Positions 9,230 to 18,287 of a stretch of DNA of 64,000 nt are shown here, piece after piece. The first letter of the stretch is position 1. Each line of letters begins with the position of its first letter. Source of the stretch: SIG710 sp045604985. Its GTDB lineage: Bacteria > Bacillota > Clostridia > Oscillospirales > CAG-272. The translations under genes were made by a program, and so were the position numbers. The stretch lies in contig JAZUPD010000087.1 in assembly GCA_045604985.1 (NCBI GenBank), positions 31,781 through 95,780 of the forward strand, in the 5' to 3' direction. Under the pieces are notes generated by a model that worked only from the letters and a program-made list of their open reading frames with translations, did no database searches and was not told the origin of the DNA.

Positions 9230-10384
9230 ATGCAAAAAAAGAAGCTAAGGATCGGTATGCTGGGATTCGGTTCAATGGGCAAGGTACACACCTATGCTCT
9301 TAAAAATCTTCCCTTTTTCTATCACTCCCTCCCCTTTGAAGCAGAGCTTTGCGGTGTTTGCACAAAAACGCCCGAAAAGGCGGAATATGCAAGGGACACC
9401 TTCGGCTATAAATTTGCCACAACAAACGAGGAAGACCTTATCAACTGCGACGATATTGACATAATAGATGTTTCAACTCCCAATATATATCATTTTGAAA
9501 CTCTCATGAAGGCAATCGAGGCAGGCAAGCATATCTATTGCGAAAAGCCTCTTTGTATTTCCCTTGACGAAGCAATAAAGATAGAAAAAGCCGCAAAAGA
9601 AAAGGGTACTCACTTCGGAATGGTATTCAATAACCGCTTTATCCCGGCCATTATGCGTGCAAAGCAGCTCATTGATCAGAACAGGATCGGCAGAATACTT
9701 TCATTTTCTGCAGCATATTACCACAGCAGCGCAACAGACATAAATAAGAATGCGGGCTGGAAGCAGAATAAGGATATCTGTGGCGGCGGGGTTCTTTTTG
9801 ATCTCGGCTCACATATTATTGATCTTGTTCATTATCTCTGCGGAGATTTTTGCAGCGTTTCCGCCAAAAGCCAGATAGCATATCCTTTAAGAATGGGAAT
9901 GGACGGAAAAGAATGGCAGACAAACGCCGACGAAGCATTTTATATGCTTTGTGAACTTTCCTCGGGCGGTATTGGTACTATAACCGCAAGCAAGGTGCAC
10001 ACGGGCGCAAATGACGATGTCGTTCTAGAAATATACGGGGAAAAGGGTTCTCTCAAATATTCGCTTATGGAATGTGAATGGCTTCACTTTTATGATAACG
10101 AAGCAAAGTCCTCCCCATTCGGAGGTGAAAAGGGTTATACCAAGATAGAATGTGTTGGCAGATACAATGCCCCAGGCGGAATTTTCCCGTCTCCTAAGGC
10201 TCCCGTGGGATGGCTGATGGGACACGTTACAAATTATATGGAATTTCTCGCCTCTGTGTGCGATGGCAAACAGCCCTGCCCGTCTCTTTCCGACGGTGTT
10301 TATGTCCAGAGAGTTATGGAAGCGGGATACAGATCAGATGCTTTACGCCGTTGGATAAGAGTAAGCGACCTTTCGGAGATATGA
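9230..10384 (+). CDS. Gfo/Idh/MocA-family NAD(P)-dependent oxidoreductase
   Basis: A 384-residue cytosolic dehydrogenase. The N-terminal Rossmann fold starts with GMLGFGSMGKVHTYAL (residues 9-24). The conserved EKPLC lysine-proline motif follows (near residue 105), and the C-terminal alpha/beta domain contains GGGVLFDLGSHIIDLVHYL with the family's catalytic-region histidine. Such enzymes oxidise or reduce sugars, inositols or glycosylated substrates; the substrate cannot be read here. An AAGGAG site precedes ATG. It overlaps into coaE by spacing of one base, and begins an eight-gene plus-strand run. A sugar-phosphate isomerase further down may share its pathway (inference). Confidence 0.88.
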   Translation: MQKKKLRIGMLGFGSMGKVHTYALKNLPFFYHSLPFEAELCGVCTKTPEKAEYARDTFGYKFATTNEEDLINCDDIDIIDVSTPNIYHFETLMKAIEAGKHIYCEKPLCISLDEAIKIEKAAKEKGTHFGMVFNNRFIPAIMRAKQLIDQNRIGRILSFSAAYYHSSATDINKNAGWKQNKDICGGGVLFDLGSHIIDLVHYLCGDFCSVSAKSQIAYPLRMGMDGKEWQTNADEAFYMLCELSSGGIGTITASKVHTGANDDVVLEIYGEKGSLKYSLMECEWLHFYDNEAKSSPFGGEKGYTKIECVGRYNAPGGIFPSPKAPVGWLMGHVTNYMEFLASVCDGKQPCPSLSDGVYVQRVMEAGYRSDALRRWIRVSDLSEI

Positions 10385-10385
10385 T

Positions 10386-10988
10386 ATGAAAATAATAGGA
10401 CTTACGGGACAAAGCGGTGCAGGAAAAGGCACTGTTGCCTCTATTCTTGAAAAACACGGAATCCCGCATATCGACTGCGATGCCGTCTACCATTTGATGC
10501 TCACCGAGGACGGAGAATGTACAAATGCCCTTACAAAACACTTCGGTGAAAAAATTCTTTCTAAGGACGGCACTGTTGACAGAAAAAAACTTGCAGATGC
10601 GGTATTTCATGGAGAGGGGCATGAAAAAAAACTTGCTCAGCTTAATAAAATAACTCATTCCCTCGTGCTAAAAAAATGCAGAGATATGCTTCAAGAATAT
10701 AAAAATCAAGGAAAACTCGCTGTGGCGGTCGATGCCCCTGCCCTTTTTGAGAGCGGATTTGACCGAGAATGCGACATTATCCTTTCCGTCACCGCACCTC
10801 TCGAAATTCGTCTTGAAAGAATAATGAAGCGAGACGGGATAAGCCGCCAAAAGGTACTTGAACGCTTTTCTGCACAAAAAAGTGAGGCTTTTTTCATAGA
10901 AAACTCTGATTATGTGATTAAAAACGCATCAGAAAAAAAAGAGCTTGAAAAATCCATCCAAAAATTTATCGGGGAGAAATTAAGTTGA
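10386..10988 (+). CDS. coaE: Dephospho-CoA kinase
   Basis: Last step of coenzyme A synthesis: ATP-dependent phosphorylation of the 3'-hydroxyl of dephospho-CoA. It has 200 residues, the normal length. The Walker A motif is GQSGAGKGT (residues 8-16), followed by HIDCDAVYH, VAVDAPALFESG and the lid region RLERIMKRDG. It begins one base after the oxidoreductase stop and overlaps the next gene by four bases. Confidence 0.95.
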   Translation: MKIIGLTGQSGAGKGTVASILEKHGIPHIDCDAVYHLMLTEDGECTNALTKHFGEKILSKDGTVDRKKLADAVFHGEGHEKKLAQLNKITHSLVLKKCRDMLQEYKNQGKLAVAVDAPALFESGFDRECDIILSVTAPLEIRLERIMKRDGISRQKVLERFSAQKSEAFFIENSDYVIKNASEKKELEKSIQKFIGEKLS

Positions 10989-11554
10989 AAAACGCACTTA
11001 CAAGAAGCATTGCGATAATCGTGATACTCGTCATTTCCATCGGCGCAGGCTTTATTATAGACGGTATCTGCGACAGCATCGACAGAAAAACTCATCCTCT
11101 GGAATATACCGAATATGTTGAAAAATATTCCGCAGCATATTCCGTGCCAAAGGAAATAATATATGCCACCATCAAGACGGAAAGTGGTTTCAAATCAAAT
11201 GCTGTGTCAAGTGCGGGTGCTGTTGGACTGATGCAAATGATGCCGGACACATTTCTCTGGCTATGCGAGAAAAACGGCGAGGAGCTTGATGCCGGAATGC
11301 TTTATGATCCCGAAACCAACATCAGATACGGCACATATTATCTTTCATATCTCTATTCACAATTCGGTCTCTGGGAAACCGTTTATGCCGCATACAACTG
11401 CGGTCCCGGACGAGTTAAAGAATGGCAGGAAAACGAAAAATACGCCGATGAAAACGGGATACTTATAAGTATTCCCATAAGGGAAACAGCAAATTATGTA
11501 AAAAAGATGACAGATGCGGTGGAAACATACAAAAAATTATATTTTAGGAGATAA
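10985..11554 (+). CDS. Membrane-anchored lytic transglycosylase (SLT domain)
   Basis: A 189-residue Slt/MltE-like peptidoglycan lytic transglycosylase. An N-terminal transmembrane anchor (residues 8-26) is followed by the SLT domain. The catalytic Glu66 lies in ATIKTESGFKSNAVS, and the GLMQMMPDT and AAYNCGPGRV motifs are present. Expected to cleave glycan strands on the outer face of the membrane. The start is a TTG overlapping the coaE stop as TTGA; no ATG is available before the anchor. Compact Firmicute members of this family have the same layout. Confidence 0.9.
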   Translation: MKNALTRSIAIIVILVISIGAGFIIDGICDSIDRKTHPLEYTEYVEKYSAAYSVPKEIIYATIKTESGFKSNAVSSAGAVGLMQMMPDTFLWLCEKNGEELDAGMLYDPETNIRYGTYYLSYLYSQFGLWETVYAAYNCGPGRVKEWQENEKYADENGILISIPIRETANYVKKMTDAVETYKKLYFRR

Positions 11555-11558
11555 AACG

Positions 11559-12950
11559 ATGAAAGCAGCAAAGGAACTCAAAAACGAACTCTTTTATGTA
11601 AAGAAAAACATCTATCAGCTCACAGACGAAGCAAATGTTAAGGCGGCATTCGACTATGCAGTTGGCTACAAGAACTATCTTGACAATGCAAAAACAGAGC
11701 GTGAGTCGGTAATAAAGGCAGTTGATCTTGCAGAAGCAGCGGGATTTAAGCCCTATACCCTCGGTCAGGCACTGAAGGCAGGCGACAAGCTCTATTATAA
11801 CAACCGCGGTAAGAGCCTCTTCGTTTTCACAATAGGCTCAGAAAATATCGAGAACGGTATCCGTATTTCCGCAGCTCACGTTGATTCCCCCCGTCTGGAT
11901 TTTAAGCCTTGCCCCGTTTATGAGGACTGCGGAATGGCATTCTTTAAGACCCATTACTATGGCGGAATCAAGAAATATCAGTGGGTTGCTATCCCTCTTG
12001 CAATTCACGGCGTTGTTACCCTTAAGGACGGAACGAACGTTGAAATAAACATAGGTGAGGACGAGAACGATCCAGTTTTCTACATCAACGATATCCTTCC
12101 CCATCTCGGTCAGAATCAGGCAAAGAAAACTTTGGGCGAAGCAATAGAGGGCGAACAGCTCAATCTTCTTGCGGCAACAAGCCCCTATAACGGAGAAGAC
12201 GAGGGCGAGCAGGTCAAGCTCAATGTTCTTGCACTTCTTAATGAAAAATACGGCATAACAGAGGCTGATTTTCTCTCTGCAGAGCTTAGCGCAGTCCCCG
12301 CAGACAAGGCAAGAGATATCGGTCTTGACAGAGCCGCTATCGGCTCATACGGTCACGATGACAGAGTTTGCGCTTATCCCGCACTCACCTCCGTTATCGA
12401 CAATGCAGACAGTACTCATACTCTTATGTGCGTGCTTGCAGACAAGGAAGAGATCGGCAGCGAGGGCGCAAGCGGAATGCAGTGCTGCATCTTCTCCGAT
12501 CTTATTGATGAAATTTCAAAGGCTCTCGGTGCTGACAGTGCAGTTGTAAGAGCAAATTCCAAGTGCCTTTCGGCAGACGTTTCTGCAGCTTACGATCCCA
12601 ATTTCAAGGACGCATTTGAAAAGAGAAACACACCCGAGCTTTCCTGCGGTGTAGTCCTTATCAAATACACAGGCTCCAGAGGTAAGGGCGGCACAAACGA
12701 TGCAAGCGCAGAATATATCGGCTGGCTTCGCTCTGTAATGGAGAAGGCCAACGTCATCTGGCAGACGGGCGAGTTTGGCAGAATCGACCTTGGCGGTGGC
12801 GGAACAGTTGCAAAATTCATTGCTAATCTCAATATCGACACAGTTGACCTTGGCGTTCCTGTGATCTCCATGCACGCGCCTTATGAGCTTATTTCAAAAG
12901 TTGACCTCTATGAGACATACAAGGCATTCTCTGCCTTCTGCAAATACTGA
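11559..12950 (+). CDS. M18-family aminopeptidase
   Basis: Zinc-dependent aminopeptidase of MEROPS family M18 (aspartyl aminopeptidase group), 463 residues, cytosolic. Metal ligand motifs are visible: AAHVDSPRLDFKP near residue 91, the glutamates in LADKEEIGSEGASG, GYDSR-like SYGHDDRVC, and the C-terminal SMHAPYELISKVDLYETY. I chose ATG at 11559, preceded by AGGAG at 11546-11550, rather than an upstream in-frame start inside the transglycosylase gene. Its TGA overlaps the prfA ATG. Confidence 0.94.
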   Translation: MKAAKELKNELFYVKKNIYQLTDEANVKAAFDYAVGYKNYLDNAKTERESVIKAVDLAEAAGFKPYTLGQALKAGDKLYYNNRGKSLFVFTIGSENIENGIRISAAHVDSPRLDFKPCPVYEDCGMAFFKTHYYGGIKKYQWVAIPLAIHGVVTLKDGTNVEINIGEDENDPVFYINDILPHLGQNQAKKTLGEAIEGEQLNLLAATSPYNGEDEGEQVKLNVLALLNEKYGITEADFLSAELSAVPADKARDIGLDRAAIGSYGHDDRVCAYPALTSVIDNADSTHTLMCVLADKEEIGSEGASGMQCCIFSDLIDEISKALGADSAVVRANSKCLSADVSAAYDPNFKDAFEKRNTPELSCGVVLIKYTGSRGKGGTNDASAEYIGWLRSVMEKANVIWQTGEFGRIDLGGGGTVAKFIANLNIDTVDLGVPVISMHAPYELISKVDLYETYKAFSAFCKY

Positions 12951-14017
12951 TGCTCCTTAAACTACGAGAAACAGAGCAAAAATTCATCGGTATCGAGGAC
13001 AGCCTTGGTGATCCAAACATTATGAGCGATCCTCAAAGATACGCTTCGCTCATGAAGGAATATAAATCGCTCACTCCCCTAATCGAAAAATACAGAGAAT
13101 ACAAATCATGCTCTGAAAATATTTCCGGCATTGAAGAAATGCTCGCAGGAGGGCTTGATGTCGAAATGCGTGAGCTTTGCGAGACAGAGCTGAAGGACGA
13201 AAAAGCGAGAATCGAAAAGCTTGCCGAGGAATTAAAAATACTACTTCTTCCAAAAGACCCCAATAACGATAAAAACGTTATAGTTGAGATAAGAGCTTGC
13301 ACCGGCGGTGATGAGGCAGCACTTTTTGCCGCCGACCTTTACCGTATGTACGGTATGTATGCAGATAAAAACGGAATAAAGATCTCCCCCATTTCATCAA
13401 ATCCCACAGAGATAGGGGGTTATCGAGAGATAAGCTTTATGATGGAGGGAGAGGGCGTTTATGCCAAGATGAAGTTTGAGAGCGGTGTTCACAGAGTGCA
13501 AAGAGTTCCCGATACTGAAACTCAAGGACGCATACACACCTCAACCGTTTCTGTTGCGGTGCTTCCCGAGGCGGAAGAGGTAGAAATCGAGATAAAACCA
13601 TCCGAGTTGAAGTTTGAGACCTGCAAATCCAGTGGTGCGGGCGGTCAGCATATTAACAAAACCGAATCCGCAGTCCGCATAACACATCTTCCCACCGGAA
13701 TCATCGTGGAATGTCAGGATGAGCGAAGCCAGTTCAAAAACCGAGACAAGGCAATGAAAATGCTCCGTGCAAAGCTCTTTGATATAAAGCAAAGAGAGCA
13801 AACGGATAAAATAGCATCCGAGAGACGTGAGCAGGTTGGAACGGGCGACAGAAGCGAAAAGATACGCACCTATAATTTCCCCCAGAGCCGCGTTACCGAC
13901 CACAGAATAAAGGTTACAACTCACGCGCTTGAAAACTTTCTTAACGGTGATATCGGAGAAATAATTGATGCACTGCGTGCGGCAGATGCGGCAGAGCGTC
14001 TTAAAAAAAACAGATAA
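12950..14017 (+). CDS. prfA: Peptide chain release factor 1
   Basis: Class I release factor that recognises UAA/UAG and triggers peptidyl-tRNA hydrolysis; 355 residues. The GGQ loop is seen in SSGAGGQHINKTESAVR. The codon-reading P-x-T motif appears as PDT in RVPDTETQGRIHTS, which marks RF1 rather than RF2 (SPF). The N-terminal coiled-coil domain precedes these. The ATG overlaps the TGA of the aminopeptidase (TGATG), so it is translationally coupled. The methyltransferase PrmC, often adjacent, is not present. Confidence 0.97.
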   Translation: MLLKLRETEQKFIGIEDSLGDPNIMSDPQRYASLMKEYKSLTPLIEKYREYKSCSENISGIEEMLAGGLDVEMRELCETELKDEKARIEKLAEELKILLLPKDPNNDKNVIVEIRACTGGDEAALFAADLYRMYGMYADKNGIKISPISSNPTEIGGYREISFMMEGEGVYAKMKFESGVHRVQRVPDTETQGRIHTSTVSVAVLPEAEEVEIEIKPSELKFETCKSSGAGGQHINKTESAVRITHLPTGIIVECQDERSQFKNRDKAMKMLRAKLFDIKQREQTDKIASERREQVGTGDRSEKIRTYNFPQSRVTDHRIKVTTHALENFLNGDIGEIIDALRAADAAERLKKNR

Positions 14018-14030
14018 AAAGAGATAGAAA

Positions 14031-14936
14031 ATAAAACTAGCAGCACCGACCTGTCATTTCAAAACAGTAAAAACACAAAAAGAAAAGATAAAGCATCTTT
14101 ATGATGCGGGATTTCGTAATATTGACCTTACGGTCTACAGCATAAATACCGTTGAGGATATAATTTCCGATAATTGGCAGGAATTTGTCTATGACCTTGG
14201 TGACTACGCCGCATCGCTTGATGTGAAATTCGTTCAATCTCACACCTCAGACATAGGACTTCTCACAAGAACCTATGGCTATGAAAAAGCCGTTGAGATA
14301 ACAAAGAGAACCATTGATATATGCGGTATGCTGAACATACCAAATACCGTTGTTCATTCTATTGTTGGCGATGACAAAGAGGATTTTTACGCCAAAAACA
14401 TTCCTTTTTATAGGTCACTTTATCCCACAATGGAAAAAAACAATGTTGAAGTGTTGGTGGAAAGCAACGCAAGATCCAATATTGGCGATAAATATTTCGT
14501 CATATCGGGTGCTGATATTATTGAGCTTATCGAAGCACTTGATCATCCTCTCATCCACGCCTGCTGGGATACGGGACACGCAAATATCCAAGGAAATCAG
14601 TATGAGCATATCATAACACTCGGAAAGCATCTCCACGCAATACATTTAAATGACAACCGTGGTCATGTTGACGAGCATATGATCCCTTATCTTGGCACAT
14701 TCAACCTTGATGAGATCATCAATGCCCTTATTGATATTGATTTTAAAGGATATTTCACCTTTGAAGCAGATAATTCCGTGATGCGGGGAGACGCTATATG
14801 GCCTCATGAAAAGGTCATTTCCGAAAGAGACACGCGCCTCAAGGAAGCTCCGATGTTTATGAGAGACGAGCTTGAAAAGCTGCTTTATAAAATCGGCAAA
14901 TACGCCCTTGAAGCATACGGAATCTTTGAAGAATAA
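14031..14936 (+). CDS. Sugar-phosphate isomerase/epimerase (TIM barrel), no standard start codon
   Basis: Xylose-isomerase-like TIM-barrel protein (AP endonuclease family 2 superfamily), 301 codons. Typical segments are HLYDAGFRNIDL, VEVLVESNARSNIG-like, HACWDTGHANIQG, LHAIHLNDNRGHVDEHM and GYFTFEAD, containing the usual metal-binding E, D, H residues. The first GTG in frame (14223) would remove the beginning of the barrel. Homologous-looking sequence continues upstream in frame to ATA at 14031, then a stop. ATA-AAA-CTA reads as a normal family N-terminus if ATA serves as start. So this is either an AUA start, a mutated ATG, or a sequencing error. It lies 13 bases after prfA. Confidence 0.75.
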   Translation: MKLAAPTCHFKTVKTQKEKIKHLYDAGFRNIDLTVYSINTVEDIISDNWQEFVYDLGDYAASLDVKFVQSHTSDIGLLTRTYGYEKAVEITKRTIDICGMLNIPNTVVHSIVGDDKEDFYAKNIPFYRSLYPTMEKNNVEVLVESNARSNIGDKYFVISGADIIELIEALDHPLIHACWDTGHANIQGNQYEHIITLGKHLHAIHLNDNRGHVDEHMIPYLGTFNLDEIINALIDIDFKGYFTFEADNSVMRGDAIWPHEKVISERDTRLKEAPMFMRDELEKLLYKIGKYALEAYGIFEE

Positions 14937-14960
14937 TTTTTTTGAAAGGAAGTCATTTCT

Positions 14961-16007
14961 TTGACTACTGAGCTGATAAAAATAACCGACCCTTATGAGA
15001 AAAGCGCAAAAGATGCTCTCGGAAGGGCGGCAGAAATACTGCGTGGCGGCGGACTTGTGGTTATGCCCACAGAAACGGTCTATGGACTTGGCGGAAATGG
15101 TCTTGACGCAAAGGCCGCCGAGAAGATCTATGCGGCAAAAGGCAGACCTGCGGATAATCCTCTTATTTTGCATATCGAAAAGCCCGAGGATGCGGGAAAA
15201 TACTGCCAAACGTCACCACTCTATTTTGAACTTGCAAAAGCCTTTATGCCCGGTCCCCTTACCGTGATAATGCCCAAAAATGACATCGTCCCCTTTGCCG
15301 TGACCGCTGGACTTCCAACCGTTGCCGTGCGTTGCCCCGAGCATAAGATAGCAAATGCGCTGATACGAGAAGCTGGCATACCGATAGCCGCACCCTCGGC
15401 AAATATTTCGGGAAAACCTTCTCCCACGAACGCAAAATATGTTGTTGAGGACTTGGACGGCAGAGTTGATATGATAATTGACGGAGGCGAATGTGAGATA
15501 GGGCTTGAATCCACCATCGTTATGATAAATGATGATTCTCTCACACTTCTCCGCCCGGGAGCAATTACATATGATGCTCTTTCACTGGTCTGCGAAAAAG
15601 TTACCATCGACGATAAAGTACTCACTATGCTGAAGGAAAACGAAAAGCCCCTTTCTCCCGGCATGAAATATAAGCACTATGCACCAAACACGCCCTTTAT
15701 TTTGCTTGACGGAAACTATGCGGCGCAAACGAAATTTCTCATAAATGAAATAAAAGCAAAAAGATGTGTCGTTCTCTGCTATGACGAAGAAAAGGACACA
15801 TTAAATGATAAAAACGCTTCCCTTATTCCAATCGGAATGAGAGAAGATCTTGCTTCTCACGCTCGAAAGCTCTTCACTGCTCTTCGGGATGCGGACAAGC
15901 TTGGCTGTGATGTGATATATGCCCATCTGCCCCCAAAAACAGGACTTGGGCTTGCGCTCTATAACAGAATGATAAGAGCCGCTGCACACACGATTTTAAA
16001 GGTTTAA
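14961..16007 (+). CDS. tsaC: Threonylcarbamoyl-AMP synthase (Sua5 type)
   Basis: Makes threonylcarbamoyl-AMP from threonine, bicarbonate and ATP, the first step of t6A37 tRNA modification. The 348 residues comprise an N-terminal YrdC domain (MPTETVYGLGGNGLD, AKGRPADNPLILHI, APSANISGKPSPT) and a C-terminal Sua5 domain after the linker SPGMKYKHYAPNTP; TsaC proper lacks the latter. The start is TTG at 14961 with AAAGGAAG eight bases upstream. It fits between the isomerase and the topoisomerase gene without its own visible promoter. Confidence 0.93.
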   Translation: MTTELIKITDPYEKSAKDALGRAAEILRGGGLVVMPTETVYGLGGNGLDAKAAEKIYAAKGRPADNPLILHIEKPEDAGKYCQTSPLYFELAKAFMPGPLTVIMPKNDIVPFAVTAGLPTVAVRCPEHKIANALIREAGIPIAAPSANISGKPSPTNAKYVVEDLDGRVDMIIDGGECEIGLESTIVMINDDSLTLLRPGAITYDALSLVCEKVTIDDKVLTMLKENEKPLSPGMKYKHYAPNTPFILLDGNYAAQTKFLINEIKAKRCVVLCYDEEKDTLNDKNASLIPIGMREDLASHARKLFTALRDADKLGCDVIYAHLPPKTGLGLALYNRMIRAAAHTILKV

Positions 16008-16014
16008 GAAAGGT

Positions 16015-16036
16015 ATGGCAAAGAAATGGCAAAGAA
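16015..16036 (+). repeat. 11-bp tandem duplication over the topoisomerase start codon
   Basis: ATGGCAAAGAA occurs twice head to tail (16015-16025 and 16026-16036). The second copy begins the true reading frame. The first ATG is out of frame and closer to the AAGAAAGG ribosome-site candidate; it would encode only about 16 residues. Confidence 0.9.
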
Positions 16037-18239
16037 AAAGACAGTCTCCACCCCAGAAGAAATAATCTACTCCGAGCCAACGCTCCAGCCCATAACGGAA
16101 ACCATCGAAAAGAACTATATGCCCTATGTTATGAGCGTTATCATATCCCGTGCAATTCCGGAGATAGACGGTCTGAAGCCTTCCCACAGAAAGCTTCTTT
16201 ATACCATGTACACAATGGGGCTTCTTAATAAAGAAAGGACAAAGAGTGCAAATATCGTCGGTCAGACAATGAAGCTCAATCCTCACGGAGATGCCGCAAT
16301 TTATGAAACTCTCGTCCGTCTCACCCGAGATAATGAAACATTACTTCATCCTTTTGTAGACTCCAAGGGAAACTTCGGTAAGCAGTACAGCTCAGAAACA
16401 CAGTACGCCGCATCCCGTTATACCGAATGTAAGCTTGAAAAATTTTGTGAAGAGCTTTTTAGGGGCATAGATAAGAATGCCGTTGACATGGTGGATAACT
16501 ATGACGGCACTCTCATCGAGCCTACCCTGCTTCCGACCACGTTTCCAAACGTGCTGGTAACGCCCAATATGGGTATCGCTGTCGGTATGGTATCAAATAT
16601 TTGCTCATTCAACCTTAACGAGGTATGCGACGGCACAATAGCTCTGCTTAAAAACCCAAAGACAAGCACGGAAAAGATCATGCAGTTAATAAAAGCCCCC
16701 GATTTTTCGGGAGGCGGAGAAATAATCTACGATGAAGCACAGATGAGACAGATATACGAAACCGGAAGCGGGTCTGTACGCATACGCTCGGTTTACGAAT
16801 ATGATAAAAAGGAAAACTGCATAGATATCCGTCAGATTCCTTACTCAACCTCAACAGAGCTTATAATGAAAAAGATCATTGAAATGATAAAGGAGGGCAA
16901 GCTTCGGGATTGCACCGATGTACGCGATGAAACTGACCTTCACGGTCTTAAACTAACCATAGACCTTCGCCGCGGAGTAGACCCCGACAAGCTGATGAAA
17001 AAACTCTTCAAATCAACTCCCCTTGAAGATAGCTTTAAATGTAATTTCAATATTCTTATAGGCTCCGTTCCCAGACAGATGGGAATCGTCGAAATACTTA
17101 CCGAATGGATAAAATTCCGCATGGAATGTGTCAGAAGGGAGCTTTCCTTTGACCTTGAGAAAAAGGAAGCAAAGCTTCATCTTCTCCTTGGTCTTGGAAA
17201 GATACTTCTTGATATCGACAAGGCTATCCGCATAATCCGCCAAACTGAAAAGGAAGAGGATGTTGTTCCAAACCTTGAAGAAGGCTTCTCCATCGACAAA
17301 ATACAGGCGGAATATATTGCAGACATCAAGCTTCGCAATCTCAACCGCGAATATATTCTGAACCGTATAAAGGAAATTGAAGGCCTTCAGGCAGAGATCG
17401 CAGAGCTGAAGGATATTCTGAGCGACGAGATAAAGATAAAGAACTATATCATAAAGCAGCTGCAGGAGATCAAGAAAAAATACGGAAAGCCCCGCCTTTC
17501 AAGTATTCTTTATACAAACGGCGAGCCTGAAATCGAGGAAGAAGAGCCTGTTGAAAATTATAATGTCCGTCTTGTTCTTTCAAAAGAGGGATATTTCAAA
17601 AAGATAACCTTTCAGTCTCTCAAGGGCAACGACGAACAGAAATTCAAGGAAGGCGACAGAGAGGAAAGCTCATTTGATGCAGAAAACGCAGACAACGTCA
17701 TATTCTTCACCAATAAATGTCAGGTTTACCGAGCAAAGGTCGATGATTTTGATTGCACAAAGGCATCAGCTCTTGGAGATTTCCTTCCCGCAAAGCTTGA
17801 AATGGATGAGGGAGAGAAGCCTATATTGATGAAGATACAGAACGGCTATCCCGAAAACGAGAATTTCATCTTTATTTTTGAAAACGGCAAGGGTGTTAGA
17901 GTTCCCGCTTCGTCTTATCAGACGAAGGGTAACAGACGCAAACTCATAGGCGCATATTCGGATGCTTCGCCCATCGTTTCGGTATTCTATGAAACGGAAC
18001 CTATTGACATTTTGATGAAATCTACAGATAATAAGGCGATAGTTGTAAAATCCACGCTGATTCCCATAAAGACGACAAGAAGTGCCGCAGGCGTAAACGT
18101 CTTTACACTAAAAAAAGGCAACAAAATTGCAAGCGCAGCGGTTGGCTTTGAAGAAATCTTTGATCCCAAGGGCTTCAAAAAGCTCAAAATACCTGCCGTC
18201 GGTGTCATCATCCCGAACGGTGAACAACTTTCATTTTAA
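16026..18239 (+). CDS. parC: DNA topoisomerase IV / gyrase-like subunit A
   Basis: DNA breakage-reunion subunit of a type IIA topoisomerase, 737 residues, shorter than usual GyrA (about 820). The catalytic tyrosine is Tyr132 in AASRYTECKL. Also visible are the winged-helix segments GLKPSHRKLLYTM and LNPHGDAAIYETLVRL, the QTR-loop region, a long coiled-coil (residues about 380-490) and a C-terminal DNA-wrapping part. The C-terminal domain lacks an evident GyrA box (QRRGGKG), which favours a ParC-type enzyme. No B subunit gene is adjacent. The true ATG follows an 11-bp duplicated start region. The gene ends the plus-strand operon at a strong terminator. Confidence 0.88.
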   Translation: MAKKKTVSTPEEIIYSEPTLQPITETIEKNYMPYVMSVIISRAIPEIDGLKPSHRKLLYTMYTMGLLNKERTKSANIVGQTMKLNPHGDAAIYETLVRLTRDNETLLHPFVDSKGNFGKQYSSETQYAASRYTECKLEKFCEELFRGIDKNAVDMVDNYDGTLIEPTLLPTTFPNVLVTPNMGIAVGMVSNICSFNLNEVCDGTIALLKNPKTSTEKIMQLIKAPDFSGGGEIIYDEAQMRQIYETGSGSVRIRSVYEYDKKENCIDIRQIPYSTSTELIMKKIIEMIKEGKLRDCTDVRDETDLHGLKLTIDLRRGVDPDKLMKKLFKSTPLEDSFKCNFNILIGSVPRQMGIVEILTEWIKFRMECVRRELSFDLEKKEAKLHLLLGLGKILLDIDKAIRIIRQTEKEEDVVPNLEEGFSIDKIQAEYIADIKLRNLNREYILNRIKEIEGLQAEIAELKDILSDEIKIKNYIIKQLQEIKKKYGKPRLSSILYTNGEPEIEEEEPVENYNVRLVLSKEGYFKKITFQSLKGNDEQKFKEGDREESSFDAENADNVIFFTNKCQVYRAKVDDFDCTKASALGDFLPAKLEMDEGEKPILMKIQNGYPENENFIFIFENGKGVRVPASSYQTKGNRRKLIGAYSDASPIVSVFYETEPIDILMKSTDNKAIVVKSTLIPIKTTRSAAGVNVFTLKKGNKIASAAVGFEEIFDPKGFKKLKIPAVGVIIPNGEQLSF

Positions 18240-18245
18240 TAAAAT

Positions 18246-18285
18246 AACATGGCAGCTTCGTTTTGAAACTGCCATGTTCTTTTTT
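18246..18285. terminator. Intrinsic terminator between parC and tgt
   Basis: AACATGGCAG (18246-18255) pairs with CTGCCATGTT (18269-18278), followed on the plus strand by CTTTTTTA. The genes on each side converge, so it may act in both directions. Confidence 0.9.
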
Positions 18286-18287
18286 AT

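Noticed and set aside
16015..16065. Small leader peptide starting at the first ATG of the duplicated region
   Set aside because: Only about 16 codons and out of frame with the topoisomerase; reported as a duplication, not as a gene.
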